From positions 2,914,001 to 2,978,000 of the forward strand of contig JAUTDP010000003.1 in NCBI GenBank assembly GCA_033439795.1: DNA of 64,000 nucleotides, in the 5' to 3' direction. Numbering within the stretch: position 1 is the first letter of the stretch; every line of letters begins with the position of its first letter. Position numbers and translations under genes: made by a program. Shown piece after piece: positions 33,449 to 44,526 of this stretch. The notes below the pieces were generated by a model. The model ran no database searches, had not been told where the DNA came from, and saw nothing but the letters and a program-made list of their open reading frames with translations. Source of the DNA: Sordaria brevicollis. Its lineage: Eukaryota > Ascomycota > Sordariomycetes > Sordariales > Sordariaceae.

Positions 33449-34441
33449 GACAACTTGACGGAGACGTTATGAAAGAACAAAATTCTGTACGACCAATACC
33501 GGTAAGCATGCTTGCCTTCAGTATACCTGACCACGCCTGAGAATACTTTACGACGGCCCATACGGGTCATCTCAGATGCTGAGTCTGTTATTCGATTATC
33601 AGCCATGGTAAAAGAAAGCCTATGCGCCCCGCATACATATTATGGGCGAGAAGCACGGGAGGAAGCCGGCATCCAAGACCATCCTCGCCGGCTATGTACG
33701 GCCGTAGAAAGCAGAAAGTTTGGGACATACGGGGGATAAGGGTTAAGAAAGGAGAAGGTTCAGATGGAAATATCACGCCTACCATTGATACATTAGTTAT
33801 GCAGTCAGGCTCCTCTTAGCTCCTAGTCACTCACAGTGGGAGGCATCACTCTCCACTCCCCAATACCGAAACATTCCTCATGCAATATTGTCTCGTATAC
33901 CGTGTTGAGTTCTGTGTCTCTATTGCGCCCTTACTTGGGCAAGAATAACAACGCCGAAACAACTTGATTGCGTTGAATGATCTAGCATCCCGAAACCTCA
34001 AAGGTATCAATACCCACGCGCCTGTTAAACAGGCATAGGGAAAATCAAGACATGCCAACCCCTTTTCGCGCTTTCGATAACCTTGATTTTGTATATCATT
34101 CCGTTTAAGCTCTCCCGATGATGAATGACCTCCCACCCTACAACCCAGCTCGACAAAGAAAAAAAAAACCAAGAAGTGAAAAACGCTTCCCAGAAGCCCA
34201 AAAAACAAATTAACGCCTGAATGTCTAAAAACAGAAACATGGATATCTCTGCCGCCGCCCATGAAATGTCTTTATATGTTGAGAAAAAATCACCGCTTCC
34301 ACCATCTTGTCGCTTTCCCCCTATCCCATGCGCACTGCTTTTCCCAACCCATGCGATTTCTTTCCTGCTTTTTCCTCTGTCTTCTCCCCCCCTCCACCTT
34401 CACCTTGCTGCCCATTCGTTCTGCCGAATCGCTTCCTCTAC
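33449..34441. other. Convergent intergenic region, 1 kb
   Basis: Spacer between the RRM gene and the oxaloacetate carrier gene. The right half is T/C-rich on the plus strand, as expected for the minus-strand 3' untranslated region. Nothing else seen. Confidence 0.6.
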
Positions 34442-35545
34442 CTATAGAACCCTAGTCTCAGGACCAAGGATCCTATCCTCCAACTTCTTGACCAGCTTGG
34501 TCGTCTGCTCGGCCAAGCTGAGCGTCAAAATGGTATGGGGCAGGATGCGCGTCAGGTGGGGGATCACGCCCTTGTAAATGGCGAAGAAGCCCTCGGTGCG
34601 GACGGTCTTGGCCAGGCAGTCGAAGACGCCCTTGTAGAGGTTGCCGTTTTGGTTGTAGAGGCGAGACATGATTGTGTCTGTGTGCCGTCGGTTGTTAGTA
34701 TATCTGGGTGGAAGAACAAGAAGGGGGATAAAGGGAGGAGAGGAAAGACAAAAACATACCAGGAGGATGCATAACCACACAAACCACAAACCCGCTCGCC
34801 GTGCTACTGGCCAAATGCAGCGCGGGTCCTTCCTCCATGCCCAGGTGTTTGACCAGCCTCCTCTTCGCAAAGAAATACGTCGGCAGCTGCACCGAGCTGC
34901 CAAAACCCGTCCTGATCATGGCCGCGCCCACGCCCCTGTAAAGTCCTCTCACGCCTTCGCCCTTGTAAATCTTTGAGAGCCCGTCCCACGCGTTCTTGTA
35001 CTGATGCTGCGTCCCCACCGGCAAGAAGGGCGAATAGCTCTGCAGTCTCGTCTTGGCCAGGAAAAAGGGTGATCCGGCCATGGCGCCGAGGATGCCGCTC
35101 GCAGCACCGGAAAACATGTTGATGCCCAGGTTTTGCGCCTTGGCGTCGTTGAAGATGGTGGTTGCGAGGGCGTGGCGCATCGGTTCGTAGAAGCCCAGGC
35201 GGCACCCGTTCAGAAGGATCTGGTAGATGTAGGCGCATCCGATTCCGCGGTAGATTCCACCAAGGCCTTCGTTGCGCACGATCACGGAAACGCCGTGGAT
35301 CGGGCCCCGGTAGAAGTGAGGACTCGAGGTAGAGGATTGAAGCTCGCCTTGGAGCTGCATGCGGATCTTGACGGTCTCGAAGGGGTGCGTGGCGGTTACG
35401 GCGCCGCAGGCTGCGATACCGCCTGCTATGAAGGCGCTGTTTGAGGTGGTTATGTTAGCTTGGGCGCAAGAGAGAGGGGTTGCGCGCGCGCATTGGCGCA
35501 TAGGTAGAAGAGGGTGAAGAGAGCTCACCCTGCTGTTGTTGACAT
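34442..35545 (-). CDS. oac1: Mitochondrial oxaloacetate carrier (Oac1)
   Basis: Exons 35529-35545 (17 nt), 34760-35436 and 34442-34677 give 309 residues, the usual size for mitochondrial carriers. Three carrier repeats are visible, each with the signature proline motif: HPFETVKIRMQ, SPFFLAKTRLQ and HPPDTIMSRLYNQ. Six membrane helices are expected. The distinctive SPFFLAKTRLQ and MSRLYNQNGNLYKGVFDC match Oac1, which moves oxaloacetate (also sulfate and related anions) across the inner mitochondrial membrane. The first exon codes only MSTTAG; its donor GTGAGC and the acceptor before AFIAGGIAACGAV keep phase. The third-repeat motif has Pro-Pro-Asp in the usual positions, so the carrier looks intact. 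Confidence 0.92.
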
Positions 35546-36954
35546 GTTGGCTTTGGGGTATCTGGTTTTGGGGAAAATGTATAGAGAAAGAAAGGTCGAG
35601 GGAAGGGAAAAGAGACAAGAGTCCAATTCCAATGCCAAAGAGTTGCGGTGTTGGTTGCGACTGAAGTTGGCACGCAAGTTCAAAGAAAGGCGCAATGCCG
35701 AGTCTTGCCGGTGTTCGGAGGTTGGGGAGGTCGCGGGAAGTTAATTCGGGATGGAGTGGTTTAAAGACCGGACGGAGCGGCGGGATGTGGGCAGGTCGGG
35801 TGTGTCACCGTGTCACGGAGGGTAACGACGGCAATGACGGGAATATATGTAGGTGATCCGGGGAAGGTGACCTGGAGGGGAGTATGTACAACGAAGTCGA
35901 AGTCACAAAACAACGAAAGACAAAAGACAACGACACAATGACTCTGCCCTGCCTGCCCGCTTGCTTCTCGGTACTCTCCAAGAATCCAGGAACAGGAAGG
36001 GAAGGGAAGAGAGAGTGAAAAGACACCGAGAGCCGCCCGGGAAATTTATTGGAGCTCTCACTTCACAGGATATGGGCCTCGCCGGTTTGTCGGCCGAAGT
36101 GGGCACAGGCACGACAGGCAAGGGGAGAATTGAGAAGGGATCGTCTGGGACCGACTCCCGCTTTTTGGGGTCAGGATCCCGTCGTTCCTGAGAATTGGGG
36201 TGATGCCCAATGGCGACGAGGGCGAGGGAGTTGTAAGTTGCTGCGGTTTCGGCGCCCTGACACCCGATTGATGTGGAGTTTCCGCGGTTTGACAGGGGAG
36301 CGAGGCGGGTCGGGCGGCCCAGAGACGTGGACCCTGAATCAGAAATGGAAATCTCAAGGCCGGGGAACGCTGTCATTGCATGAAGAAGGGTTAGGGTCAA
36401 GGGTGACGCCCGGCAATATGGTCTCCGAACCGGAGCCGGATGACAATTCTTCAAAGACCAGAGTGAACTGAGGAGACCGAGACAGTCATACGATACACTG
36501 GAACTTGAGCAGAGATTCATGCCCATAGAACTTCATGTTTCAGTTCTGGGAGTAGAACCTGGCACAGTTTCCAATTGACTGTTCGGTTGGCATCGGGATC
36601 ACCCTCTTGGGCAACTATGTAGAGCAACATTGGATGAAAGCTGTCCAACTGTTCACTTGTTGCTCAGTTGTCCATGCGGTTGGTCCTTGGCAATGGCATG
36701 ACGGGAAGGGTTAGGGTTCTTAGGTTACAGCCAAGCCATGTACCTTGACGTCGCATCATTGCAGCTCTTTGGAGCTCTCCCTCTCTCCGCCCGGCAGAAA
36801 CACCAACGCGTTGACGGTTGATGGTTCAACTGAACTTCTAAACCAAACACCAAACAATAACCACCGTCAGTTTGTCTTTATATATCCTGGCCCAACCCTT
36901 TCGTCCCACCATAACCTACGTCTTTAGTCCGCTTACACACCATCAACCGACGCA
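35546..36954. other. Divergent intergenic region between oac1 and swd2
   Basis: About 1.4 kb shared by two divergent promoters. A telobox-like ggttagggttcttaggtt lies at about 36710-36727, roughly 230 bp before the swd2 start, and gggttagggt occurs again near 36389. No coding sequence seen. Confidence 0.6.
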
Positions 36955-38161
36955 ATGTCGTCAACACCGATGGACATCGACGAGCCCGGCTCGGGAACAC
37001 CCTCCCTGAACGTTACCCGGTTACTTGGGCCTAATGGACCCAGTACCTCAAAGATCAGCGAGGTGATCAAGAATTTTAGGCCGACAAAGTTCTTTCAGAG
37101 AGATGACCTCAAGGAGGGCAGGCCGCAGCCATACGTTCTCTCGATCGACTTTGACGACCCGGGCGAGCTTTGCATGACTTCAGAAAGCGACGAGACCATC
37201 CAGATATATAACGTTAGGGAAGGTCGACATGATAAGAGCTTGCTCAGCAAAAAGTACGGCGTCAAGCATGCCAAGTTTACACATTCCAGCTCAGGCATCA
37301 TCTACGCGAGCACAAAGCAAAACGGTATGTCACTATTGGACGACCTATCCGTCGATGACTGACTGCTTGTCGCTAACCTAGATCGCAACAGACGCGATTA
37401 GATATCTCGCAACTCACGACAACTCGTTTATCCGATATTTCGAAGGCCACGAAGCGTCCGTTACCAACATTGCTCTGCACCCGGGTTCCGACAACTTCCT
37501 ATCATGCAGTCTCGATAGCACAGTCAGGCTCTGGGACCTCAACAGCAGGAACTGGGTTGCTCGATTTCACCTGACTAATCCTACTCTATCAGCCTGGGAC
37601 CCTGCCGGCCTTGTCTTTGCCATCGCCCTACCAGCCAGCGCCAGCATTCTCCTCTACGATTACCGCAACTACGTAAAACCATTCAAGATCATCGACGTCG
37701 TGAAAGAGAAAGGGCCAGCGGATGCGGAAGCTGTCTTTAGGGGATGGACGAAGCTTGAGTTTTCCAACGACGGGAAGCACATCTTGCTAGGAACACGAAC
37801 GAACGGACACTTTCTCTTCGATGCCATCGACGGAAACCTGAAGGCGTACCTGCGAAAGCCCCAAGGTGGCACCAGACGGCCAGCTCCCGGCGAAGCTGAG
37901 GGTGGCGGAAGCGGCGCGATGGAGAGCAGTGGCGATTGCTGCTTCACACCGGATGGACGATATGTTGTGTCGGGTGCGGCCAAAGACCTGCTGGTTTGGG
38001 ACACACTGGCAACTCCCACCAACAACAAGGTCCTGGAACCAAATTTCCTACCGCAGGAGGGAAAGAAGGAACCAATGCTTGTTCAGTACAATCCGCGGTT
38101 CAATATGATTGCTACGGCGGACAAGGAGCTTATGTTCTGGTTGCCGGTTTCCGATTCATAG
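36955..38161 (+). CDS. swd2: WD40 protein Swd2 (COMPASS / CPF subunit)
   Basis: Exons 36955-37324 and 37392-38161 give 379 residues. WD40 blades are visible, the clearest being HEASVTNIALHPGSDNFLSCSLDSTVRLWDL; others include YVLSIDFDDPGELCMTSESDETIQIYNV, WTKLEFSNDGKHILLGTRTNG and CCFTPDGRYVVSGAAKDLLVWDT. YASTKQNDAIRYLATHDNSFIRYFEGH, just before the best blade, is characteristic of Swd2/WDR82. Swd2 is part of the Set1 complex (COMPASS) for histone H3 K4 methylation and, in yeast, of the cleavage and polyadenylation factor. The 67-nt intron has GTATGT..ACAG ends and splits the Asp codon of NDAIRYL. The start ATG lies just before a Ser/Thr/Pro-rich leader of about 40 residues. Confidence 0.92.
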
Positions 38162-39103
38162 GGTGTCGGAGACGGTTGGCCCTCGCCGCCGTAGTGAACA
38201 TTGGGGGAAGATGCCGCGGGTGTTGGCCCGACAGTTTGGCTTACACATCTGGAGGGTCTTGGGAGATCAAGCTTGGTGAGATGGTGTACTTCAGGACATC
38301 TCGTACATGACCCTACTGCAGTGTAGGGAGGTCTGAGATGGCCGGGTCTGGCAGGGAAGGAAAACATCGCGTTACGAAAGAAGGACGGCAAAAAAACAAG
38401 AAGAGCTCGATGCACCGTACGAGAGATACCCCTTTTGCATTATTCATAGGCGTATGGGAGTGTTTGGCATGCTTCAAGGGTTCATTTTGTTGGCTGTTTT
38501 AACGATAAGAGACTGGAGAAAGAAATGTTGAGATGAACCGCATGTAATGGTGATGTGGAATGATAGACGAAATGGCAAGATCAAATGAAGAATTATCAGC
38601 TCCGAAGAAATCCGTGACCTCTATTGCTGATCTGTACCATGGTGGTTGCGTGAACTCAGTTCTGGTGAAGCTCATGCTATGTGAGACCACAGGAGTCAAA
38701 GTAAACACACCCCCTGTTGCCCCCTGTCGGTACGCCCGCCCCGCATTTGAGCTACGACGGGGACCGCGGTGAGCCCCACCAATTCATCACCCGTCCTCAG
38801 CGTGCAGCCAGCGAGAGCTCACCGAAACCGTGGCACCAAAACTTCCCAGTCGGAGAAGCATCAAGGTGAACCCACATCATCCTTACCTCTCCAACATCAC
38901 GTCGTCTTGACGCCGTCGCATTTATTATCAACTCCGAACCTTGCTGCGCACAACACCTTAGTCGCCAGCAAACTGTTTTCCGAACCACGGTTAAACTCAA
39001 GTCAATCAATCGAACAACGAAGCACTTCAGCACGAAGCGACGACCACCCCGACGATTAAACCAGTCGCGCATCAGTCACATACACCACAAACCCGCGACA
39101 AAG
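38162..39103. other. Intergenic region upstream of the SRP9/21 gene
   Basis: Same-direction spacer of 0.9 kb containing the swd2 3' region and the SRP9/21 promoter and leader. No additional gene found. Confidence 0.6.
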
Positions 39104-39868
39104 ATGCCATACTACGAAAAGTCAGAAGACTGGCTTCACCAGTCCGCCTTGCTATTGCAGGCTAGGCCTCAGACTGTATGTTCCTCTCCGCCCACATCCC
39201 CAGCGTCCTCTCCCTCCTCCATCTACCTTACGTCCATCCCCATCTGTCGCCGTTTATCGTCCTCCCGTCCACCCACCACCCCCAACTGCTTCCCTTCCCG
39301 ATCTGGTTCTAACACTCAGAAAATGATGTAGACTCGCGTAACAACATCCTACTCCCTCCGCCCCTCCCTTCGTCCATCCAAAGCCGAGAAACTCGCAGCA
39401 AAGGAAGCCCGTCGCGCCAAAGAATTAGCCGCCAAAGCCACCTCCAAGACTAAATCCACCCCCGCCGCTGCCCCATCTGCCCCTTCAGCTCCTACCGTAA
39501 CTGGCACCGATGCCACCGATGCCAAAACTACCACTACCACGCCAAAGCCCCCAAGGGGCCACTTGGTGTTTAAGACGTTCGACCCCCACTCTGGCGTTTG
39601 TCTCAAATACAAAACTTCCAAGGCTGCCGAGGTCGGTCGCCTGATTCAGATGTTGGGACAGTTGGGTAGGAGGATGGCGGGGTTGGCTGTTGATGAGGCC
39701 AAAGAAGCTGCTCAGGCGAAGGATGTGGTGATGGGTGAGGCTGGTGCTGAAGAAGCTGTTAGTGGGACGGCTACGCCCACGGTTGGTGGTGGTGGGCAGA
39801 GTACGCCTGCGCCTGCGGCAGGTGGAGGAGGTGGGCAGGGGAAGAAGAAGAAGAAGGGTAAGAGGTAA
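39104..39868 (+). CDS. Signal recognition particle SRP9/21-type subunit
   Basis: Exons 39104-39175 and 39332-39868 give 202 residues. The SRP9-21 fold is split by a 156-nt intron: MPYYEKSEDWLHQSALLLQARPQT joins TRVTTSYSLRP. The second half is RGHLVFKTFDPHSGVCLKYKTSKAAEVGRLIQML, with the typical GVCLKYKT strand. Between them lies an Ala/Lys/Thr-rich insertion of about 60 residues, and after it an Ala/Gly-rich tail ending in a poly-Lys run (KKKKKGKR), as in yeast Srp21, which is larger than animal SRP9. The protein would bind the Alu domain of SRP RNA with Srp14 and slow elongation during signal-peptide recognition. The start ATG is fixed by the conserved PYYxxxxxW N-terminus. Confidence 0.9.
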
Positions 39869-40610
39869 ATGGTAAATATGGGGGGGAGGGGGGGAACAAG
39901 GGGAGGCAGAGGGGATTAAGGGGTGAGTGTATACAAATGATAATATAGGGTGTCGTGTGGTGAGGGAAGGAAGTGAAATAAAGCAAGCGTTCAAGATTCA
40001 TGTTTTATTTGATTGTTGAGTGTACCATCATATACTCATTAAAAGTCCCTTCTCGCTGCCAGGACTTAATATCTAAACGCTTCAGCGACACTTGTCACTC
40101 ACCTTCAAGCTCACGAGGGTAACGTCCGCTGATATCATGACTCAATTCTTATATAGGGTGCAGAGTCTAGCTCTATCTACCCATACATCAAAAAAGCTAC
40201 TGCCTAGAGGCTTCTTCTCTTTTCTTTTGTTTATATCAATAGTCAACCATCTTCTCATTCAAGTGTCGCAACCCAGTTGTGTGTGTATGTACAAGACCGG
40301 GCTCTAGATCGAGCTCCGATAAAAACGCCCTAACTCCGCCCATGTGCTTGATAAACAGAAAGAAGAAACATTGAACTCGCTCGCCCTTTTTGATGTGGAG
40401 AGTTTGCGGATTGGCGGCAAAGATTTTGGTTATCCAACACAGTGGTAAACATCTCCAACGGACCAAATGATAAGCAAGCTAGCTGCCAACCATGTCCACA
40501 GAGTGTCCTGTGTGAGATCAGAGAACGGAAAGGGGTAACAGTGAAGTGGGGGGTATTAATGAAACCAGAAAGTCATAACGAGGCGTTGCAAAAGGACAAG
40601 ATAAGGACAT
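39869..40610. other. Convergent intergenic region between SRP9/21 and rnr2
   Basis: Spacer of 0.74 kb with the polyadenylation-type signal listed separately. No coding signal. Confidence 0.6.
39977..39982 (+). terminator. Polyadenylation-type signal AATAAA
   Basis: Exact AATAAA 109 nt after the SRP9/21 stop codon, at a normal distance for fungal 3' end formation. Confidence 0.55.
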
Positions 40611-42052
40611 TTAGAAGTCCTCGTCAAAGGTAAAGTCACCACCGTTGTCGTTCTTGACCTCAGCCTCAACCTTCTTGGTACTGTTCATGACACCGGCCTT
40701 CTGGTAATCGGCAACACGCTTCTCGAAGAAGTTGGTCTTGCCACCGAGAGAGATGTTCTCCATGAAGTCGAAGGGGTTGGTCGACCTGTAGACCTTCTCG
40801 TTGCCGAGGGCGACAAGGAGACGATCGGCGACGAACTCGATGTACTGCTTCATGAGGTCGGCGTTCATGCCGAGAAGGGCGCAAGGGAGAGCCTCAGTGA
40901 GGAACTCCTGCTCGATCCTGACGGCGTCGACAATGATGTCCTGGATCAGCTGCTTGCTGGGGCGGTTGTTGAGATGAGAGAACAAAAGGCAAGCGAAGTC
41001 GGTGTGGAGACCCTCATCACGGGAGATGAGCTCGTTGGAGAAGGTGAGACCGGGCATGAGACCACGCTTCTTGAGCCAGAAGATGGAGGCGAAAGCACCG
41101 CTGAAGAAGATACCCTCGACGGCAGCGAAGGCGACAAGACGCTGGGCAAAGGTCGAGTTCTTGTCGGTGATCCAGCGAAGAGCCCAGTCAGCCTTCTTGC
41201 GGATGCAGGGGATGGTGTCAATGGCGTTGAAGAGGTAAGTCCTCTGGGAAGGCTCCTTGATGTAGGTGTCGATAAGGAGGGAGTAGGTCTCGGAGTGGAT
41301 GTTCTCCATCATGATCTGGAAACCGTAGAAGCAGCGAGCCTCGGGAATCTGAACCTCTCCACTGAAGCGCTCGACAAGGTTCTCGTTGACGATGCCATCG
41401 GAGGCAGCGAAGAAGGCGAGAATGTGGGAGATGAAGAACTTCTCGTCGTCGTTGAGTCTGTTGTTCCAGTCGTGGAGATCCTTGGAGAGATCAATCTCCT
41501 CGGCAGTCCAGAAGGAAGCCTCGGCCTTCTTGTACATTTGCCAGATCTGTAGTGTGGATGTTTGGTTAGTTCGTGAACCACTTTACGCGTTGTGGAAAGG
41601 AGTGACGCGTGACGTACCTCGTGGTACTTGATGGGGAAGAGAACGAAGCGCTGAGGGTTCTCGGTAAGAAGGGGCTCGTTGGCCTCCTCAGGCTTGAGGC
41701 CAGGAGCGATCTTCTTGGCCTCGGAGGCCTTGCTGTTGGCATTGTGTTGAGCATCGATCTCGGCCTCGAGCTTAGCAAGGTCCTCGTCGAAGGGCTTGTT
41801 CTCCTTGTCGGTGGCACCGAAATCGAGCTTCTTGGCGGCGCCGTCCATGTTGAGATTCTGGATACCAGAGGTAACCTGTGTAATGGTGGTCGTGTCAGTT
41901 AAAGTCATGGTGGTGGGTGTGTGAGTTGATGCGGTTGTAGAAAAGTAAAGTGGTTGCAGGCAAGTCGCGTCGCGGGGCTCGTGTTTATGTAGATGTAAGG
42001 TAGGAGTAGAAGTAGTACTGACCTGCTTGGAGGGACTGGCCTGAACAGACAT
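40611..42052 (-). CDS. rnr2: Ribonucleoside-diphosphate reductase small subunit (R2)
   Basis: Exons 42023-42052, 41618-41875 and 40611-41546 give 407 residues, the normal length. All di-iron ligands of class Ia R2 are present: Asp146 ([13 protein letters not shown]), Glu177 and His180 (MMENIHSE), Glu240 (VEGIFFSG), Glu274 and His277 ([10 protein letters not shown]). The radical Tyr is Tyr184 (HSETYSLL), and spacings equal those of mouse R2. The C-terminus FTFDEDF is the peptide that docks on the large subunit. With the R1 subunit it reduces NDPs to dNDPs for DNA synthesis and repair. All introns are phase 0. The second intron carries two ACGCGT boxes and the upstream region a third, which suggests S-phase/MBF-type control. 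The first exon codes only [10 protein letters not shown]. Confidence 0.96.
41585..41610. promoter_or_regulatory. Two MluI cell-cycle boxes (ACGCGT) inside rnr2 intron 2
   Basis: ACGCGT occurs at 41585-41590 and 41605-41610, 20 bp apart, within the 71-nt intron 41547-41617. ACGCGT is the core bound by MBF (Mbp1/Swi6 type) at S-phase genes in yeasts. Confidence 0.5.
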
Positions 42053-43557
42053 TGTGAATTATAAGGACGAGTTGATGCAGTTGAAAAAAGTGACACACAA
42101 AACCAAGAGTGTTGCGAAGGACGACGACGCAAAACGAATTGGTATACTGAAATATAAAATGGGTTGCGTCAGAGAAGAGTGGTTTGGGACAAAGACGGAA
42201 GACGGGGGGAGGAGAACAAGAACGGGTTCGTGAGTTCACTTCTTTTGAAGGTTTAAGTACTGGAGCACGTCCGCACGTGGTGCCCACACCAGAGAACCTG
42301 AACGGGCGAGAGGCACCCACTGGCAACCCACACTGGCAACAAATCTGCGCGTCAGGACTCCAGGATACGCGTTTACAAAATGCCCTGGGAGCGCGTCCAG
42401 CTTGTTCCTTCCTCTGCCGCCGTGCCGTGCCTTCTTTCCCCCCTTCCATCCAAAACAGACACAACAGGAAGCGCCCCTGCACAGCGTTGTAGCGATTCCC
42501 CTCCCCGCGGCCGCAGATGCCAGACGAGCCTCCCCTGCATGCGCCCTGTAAGTTCTGTAAAAAGCGTGCTTGAAAAAGACGAAACTTTGTTCCATTTCCA
42601 ATGGACAATTCTCGCCTTTTCCCGGCCTTTACAAAGCTGAGTTACAAAGTTACAACTTGCTCCGTCAGCAATTAACAATTCAGAGACACATTCCAACCCC
42701 TCAATTACATGATCGAATCCACCATCGAGCAACATGCCGCGTCCTCCCTGAGGCTCTCCAAGGCTCCCCCTCGTGTCCATTCGAGCTCTTCGTCAAGCCG
42801 TCATGCCTGCTTTTTTTCTCTTATCAGATCGTCACACGTCCGTCAATTGGTTCGAGATGGTCTTGGAACTCCAGGCATCATATCCACCTTCCGAGTTGTC
42901 GACCCCTCCGAACCCGCAACACAAACAGCCTAGGAGCTTCCAGAGTTTCCATGTACTCCAGCATTGCTGCGCCCTTTGCTGTCTGAACAGGATGGGATGA
43001 CCCGACACGGGCGGCAATTCGGATGTGGTGGCACTACGGTAGAAACCGGTTGCCACTGACGAAGGTGTCGAACTTGCTCTTTGTTGTGTGATCGGCTTCA
43101 GGCGAGAAGTTGAGATCAGTCCGATGAGTAGGCATCTTCAACATGTCACATTCGCCTCAGACACGATCGTCTAGATCGAGACTGTAAAAGACTCCTGTCT
43201 TGAGCAGTCTGGCAGTCTGATTCAGCCCGAACTCAATTGTTGAAAAAGCTATCATTACCTGGTACTATTGACGTACAGGAGGGTATTATGTAAGTAACAA
43301 AACTCAAAACCGATGCTCTTTAGGTGGATGTTCCTCCATGCGCCTTGCTTCCATTGCTTTCATCCAGAGTTCCATCTCTTCATGTTCCCCATGATCAAAT
43401 TCGTGCCGTCATTGTTCATTAATCCTTAAGTTCATCCAGCATGCAACTTGAAAATAGTCGGTGCTCGTAAGCTCCGAAGCTCGAAATTTCCCCACTTCGC
43501 ACACGTCAAAAGCGTCAAGACCGCGTTCATCTCGTGTTGGACCCCACCAAAACCACT
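42053..43557. other. Intergenic region upstream of rnr2, 1.5 kb
   Basis: Holds the rnr2 promoter (minus direction) and the 3' side of the DUF4112 gene. Includes the MluI box at 42367. Other short open frames have no conserved sequence. Confidence 0.6.
42367..42372. promoter_or_regulatory. MluI cell-cycle box (ACGCGT) upstream of rnr2
   Basis: Exact palindrome about 315 bp upstream of the rnr2 start codon. Ribonucleotide reductase genes of yeasts carry this box and are S-phase induced through MBF. Function here is inferred from motif and gene identity. Confidence 0.5.
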
Positions 43558-44526
43558 TTATCTCCGGCCTGAACTTCGGGGGTCCCTTGTAGACCCACCC
43601 CGGCCGTCACCCCGACCGCCGTGGTTGTCCCGGCGCAAGTCCGTCCGCTCCGGTTGAACCTGCACAATCCCGGATTCCAGATCTGGCTCTGCTGCTCTTC
43701 CACTTCCACCACCACGGTTCCAACCCCATCCGCGACCATGCGATTCTTTTGGTGCAGCAGTTGTTGGCTTAACAGGTCGAGTTGAAGGCTGAAGGACCCC
43801 ATCGCCAACTCCGCTCCCAGCCAAATGAATAGTTTCGCCGGTTTCCGGATCTGACACCTTCCCGTTCCTGACCGCTTCCGCCTTTGCCATCAAGTAAACA
43901 TGAAGAAGCCAGGCATTGCGCGTGTTTGCTCGGTAAACTGCATCCGCGAGGTCGCCAATGAGGGGGATAAGACCGATGACAAAGTCGAACACGATGTTGG
44001 AGATCATTTTCGCGTAGAGAGATGCCGGGAGACCACCGTCGATCTTGGAAGCCTTTTTGACCAACCACAAGGCCATCATGGCGTCTGCGAAATCGCCGAT
44101 GCTGAGACATCCGATGTTAGTAACAACGTCGCAGGGCAAAGGGTTAGGTCGCGGATCACTTACACAGGAATCAAGCCAATGAAGAAGGACCAGCCAAACC
44201 GGACCGGAAAACAGCAGAATCTGAAGCCCTGGTCCCATTTGTATGCTCTCCTCCGTACCTTCTTAAGGATGGCCCGGTCATTTGCAGACAATTCTGCCGG
44301 AATTGGTCGCTCCTGGGTCTTGTACTTGACGATCTGGCCATTTTTGTAGATTGGGACTCGTTCTTCGTAAGGGTTCTGCGGTTGAATCGCAGTGTCAGCA
44401 ACAACATGAGACCATGGATCGGCATGTAAGTCCGGTACCAAAACTTACGTCAGAGTTGGGCTTGATCTTCTCGGTGTCAAGGTTCTTCAGGGCTCGCTTG
44501 CCCAAGATTGATATGAGGGCGTTCAT
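43558..44526 (-). CDS. DUF4112-family membrane protein
   Basis: Exons 44449-44526, 44164-44375 and 43558-44101 give 277 residues. The core has two hydrophobic hairpins with the repeated signature: FGWSFFIGLIPVIGDFADAMMALWLVKKA and FDFVIGLIPLIGDLADAVYRANTRNAWLL. The GL-P-GD-AD motif in two copies is the hallmark of DUF4112, a family of small membrane proteins of unknown function found in bacteria and fungi. The N-terminus (MNALISILGKRALKNLDTEK) is probably amphipathic. The C-terminal 100 residues are Gly/Arg/Pro-rich and disordered, ending SSGRR. The second donor is set as GTAAGT at 44163, giving IPV-IGDF in frame across the first motif. Membrane location is clear; activity is unknown. Confidence 0.85.
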
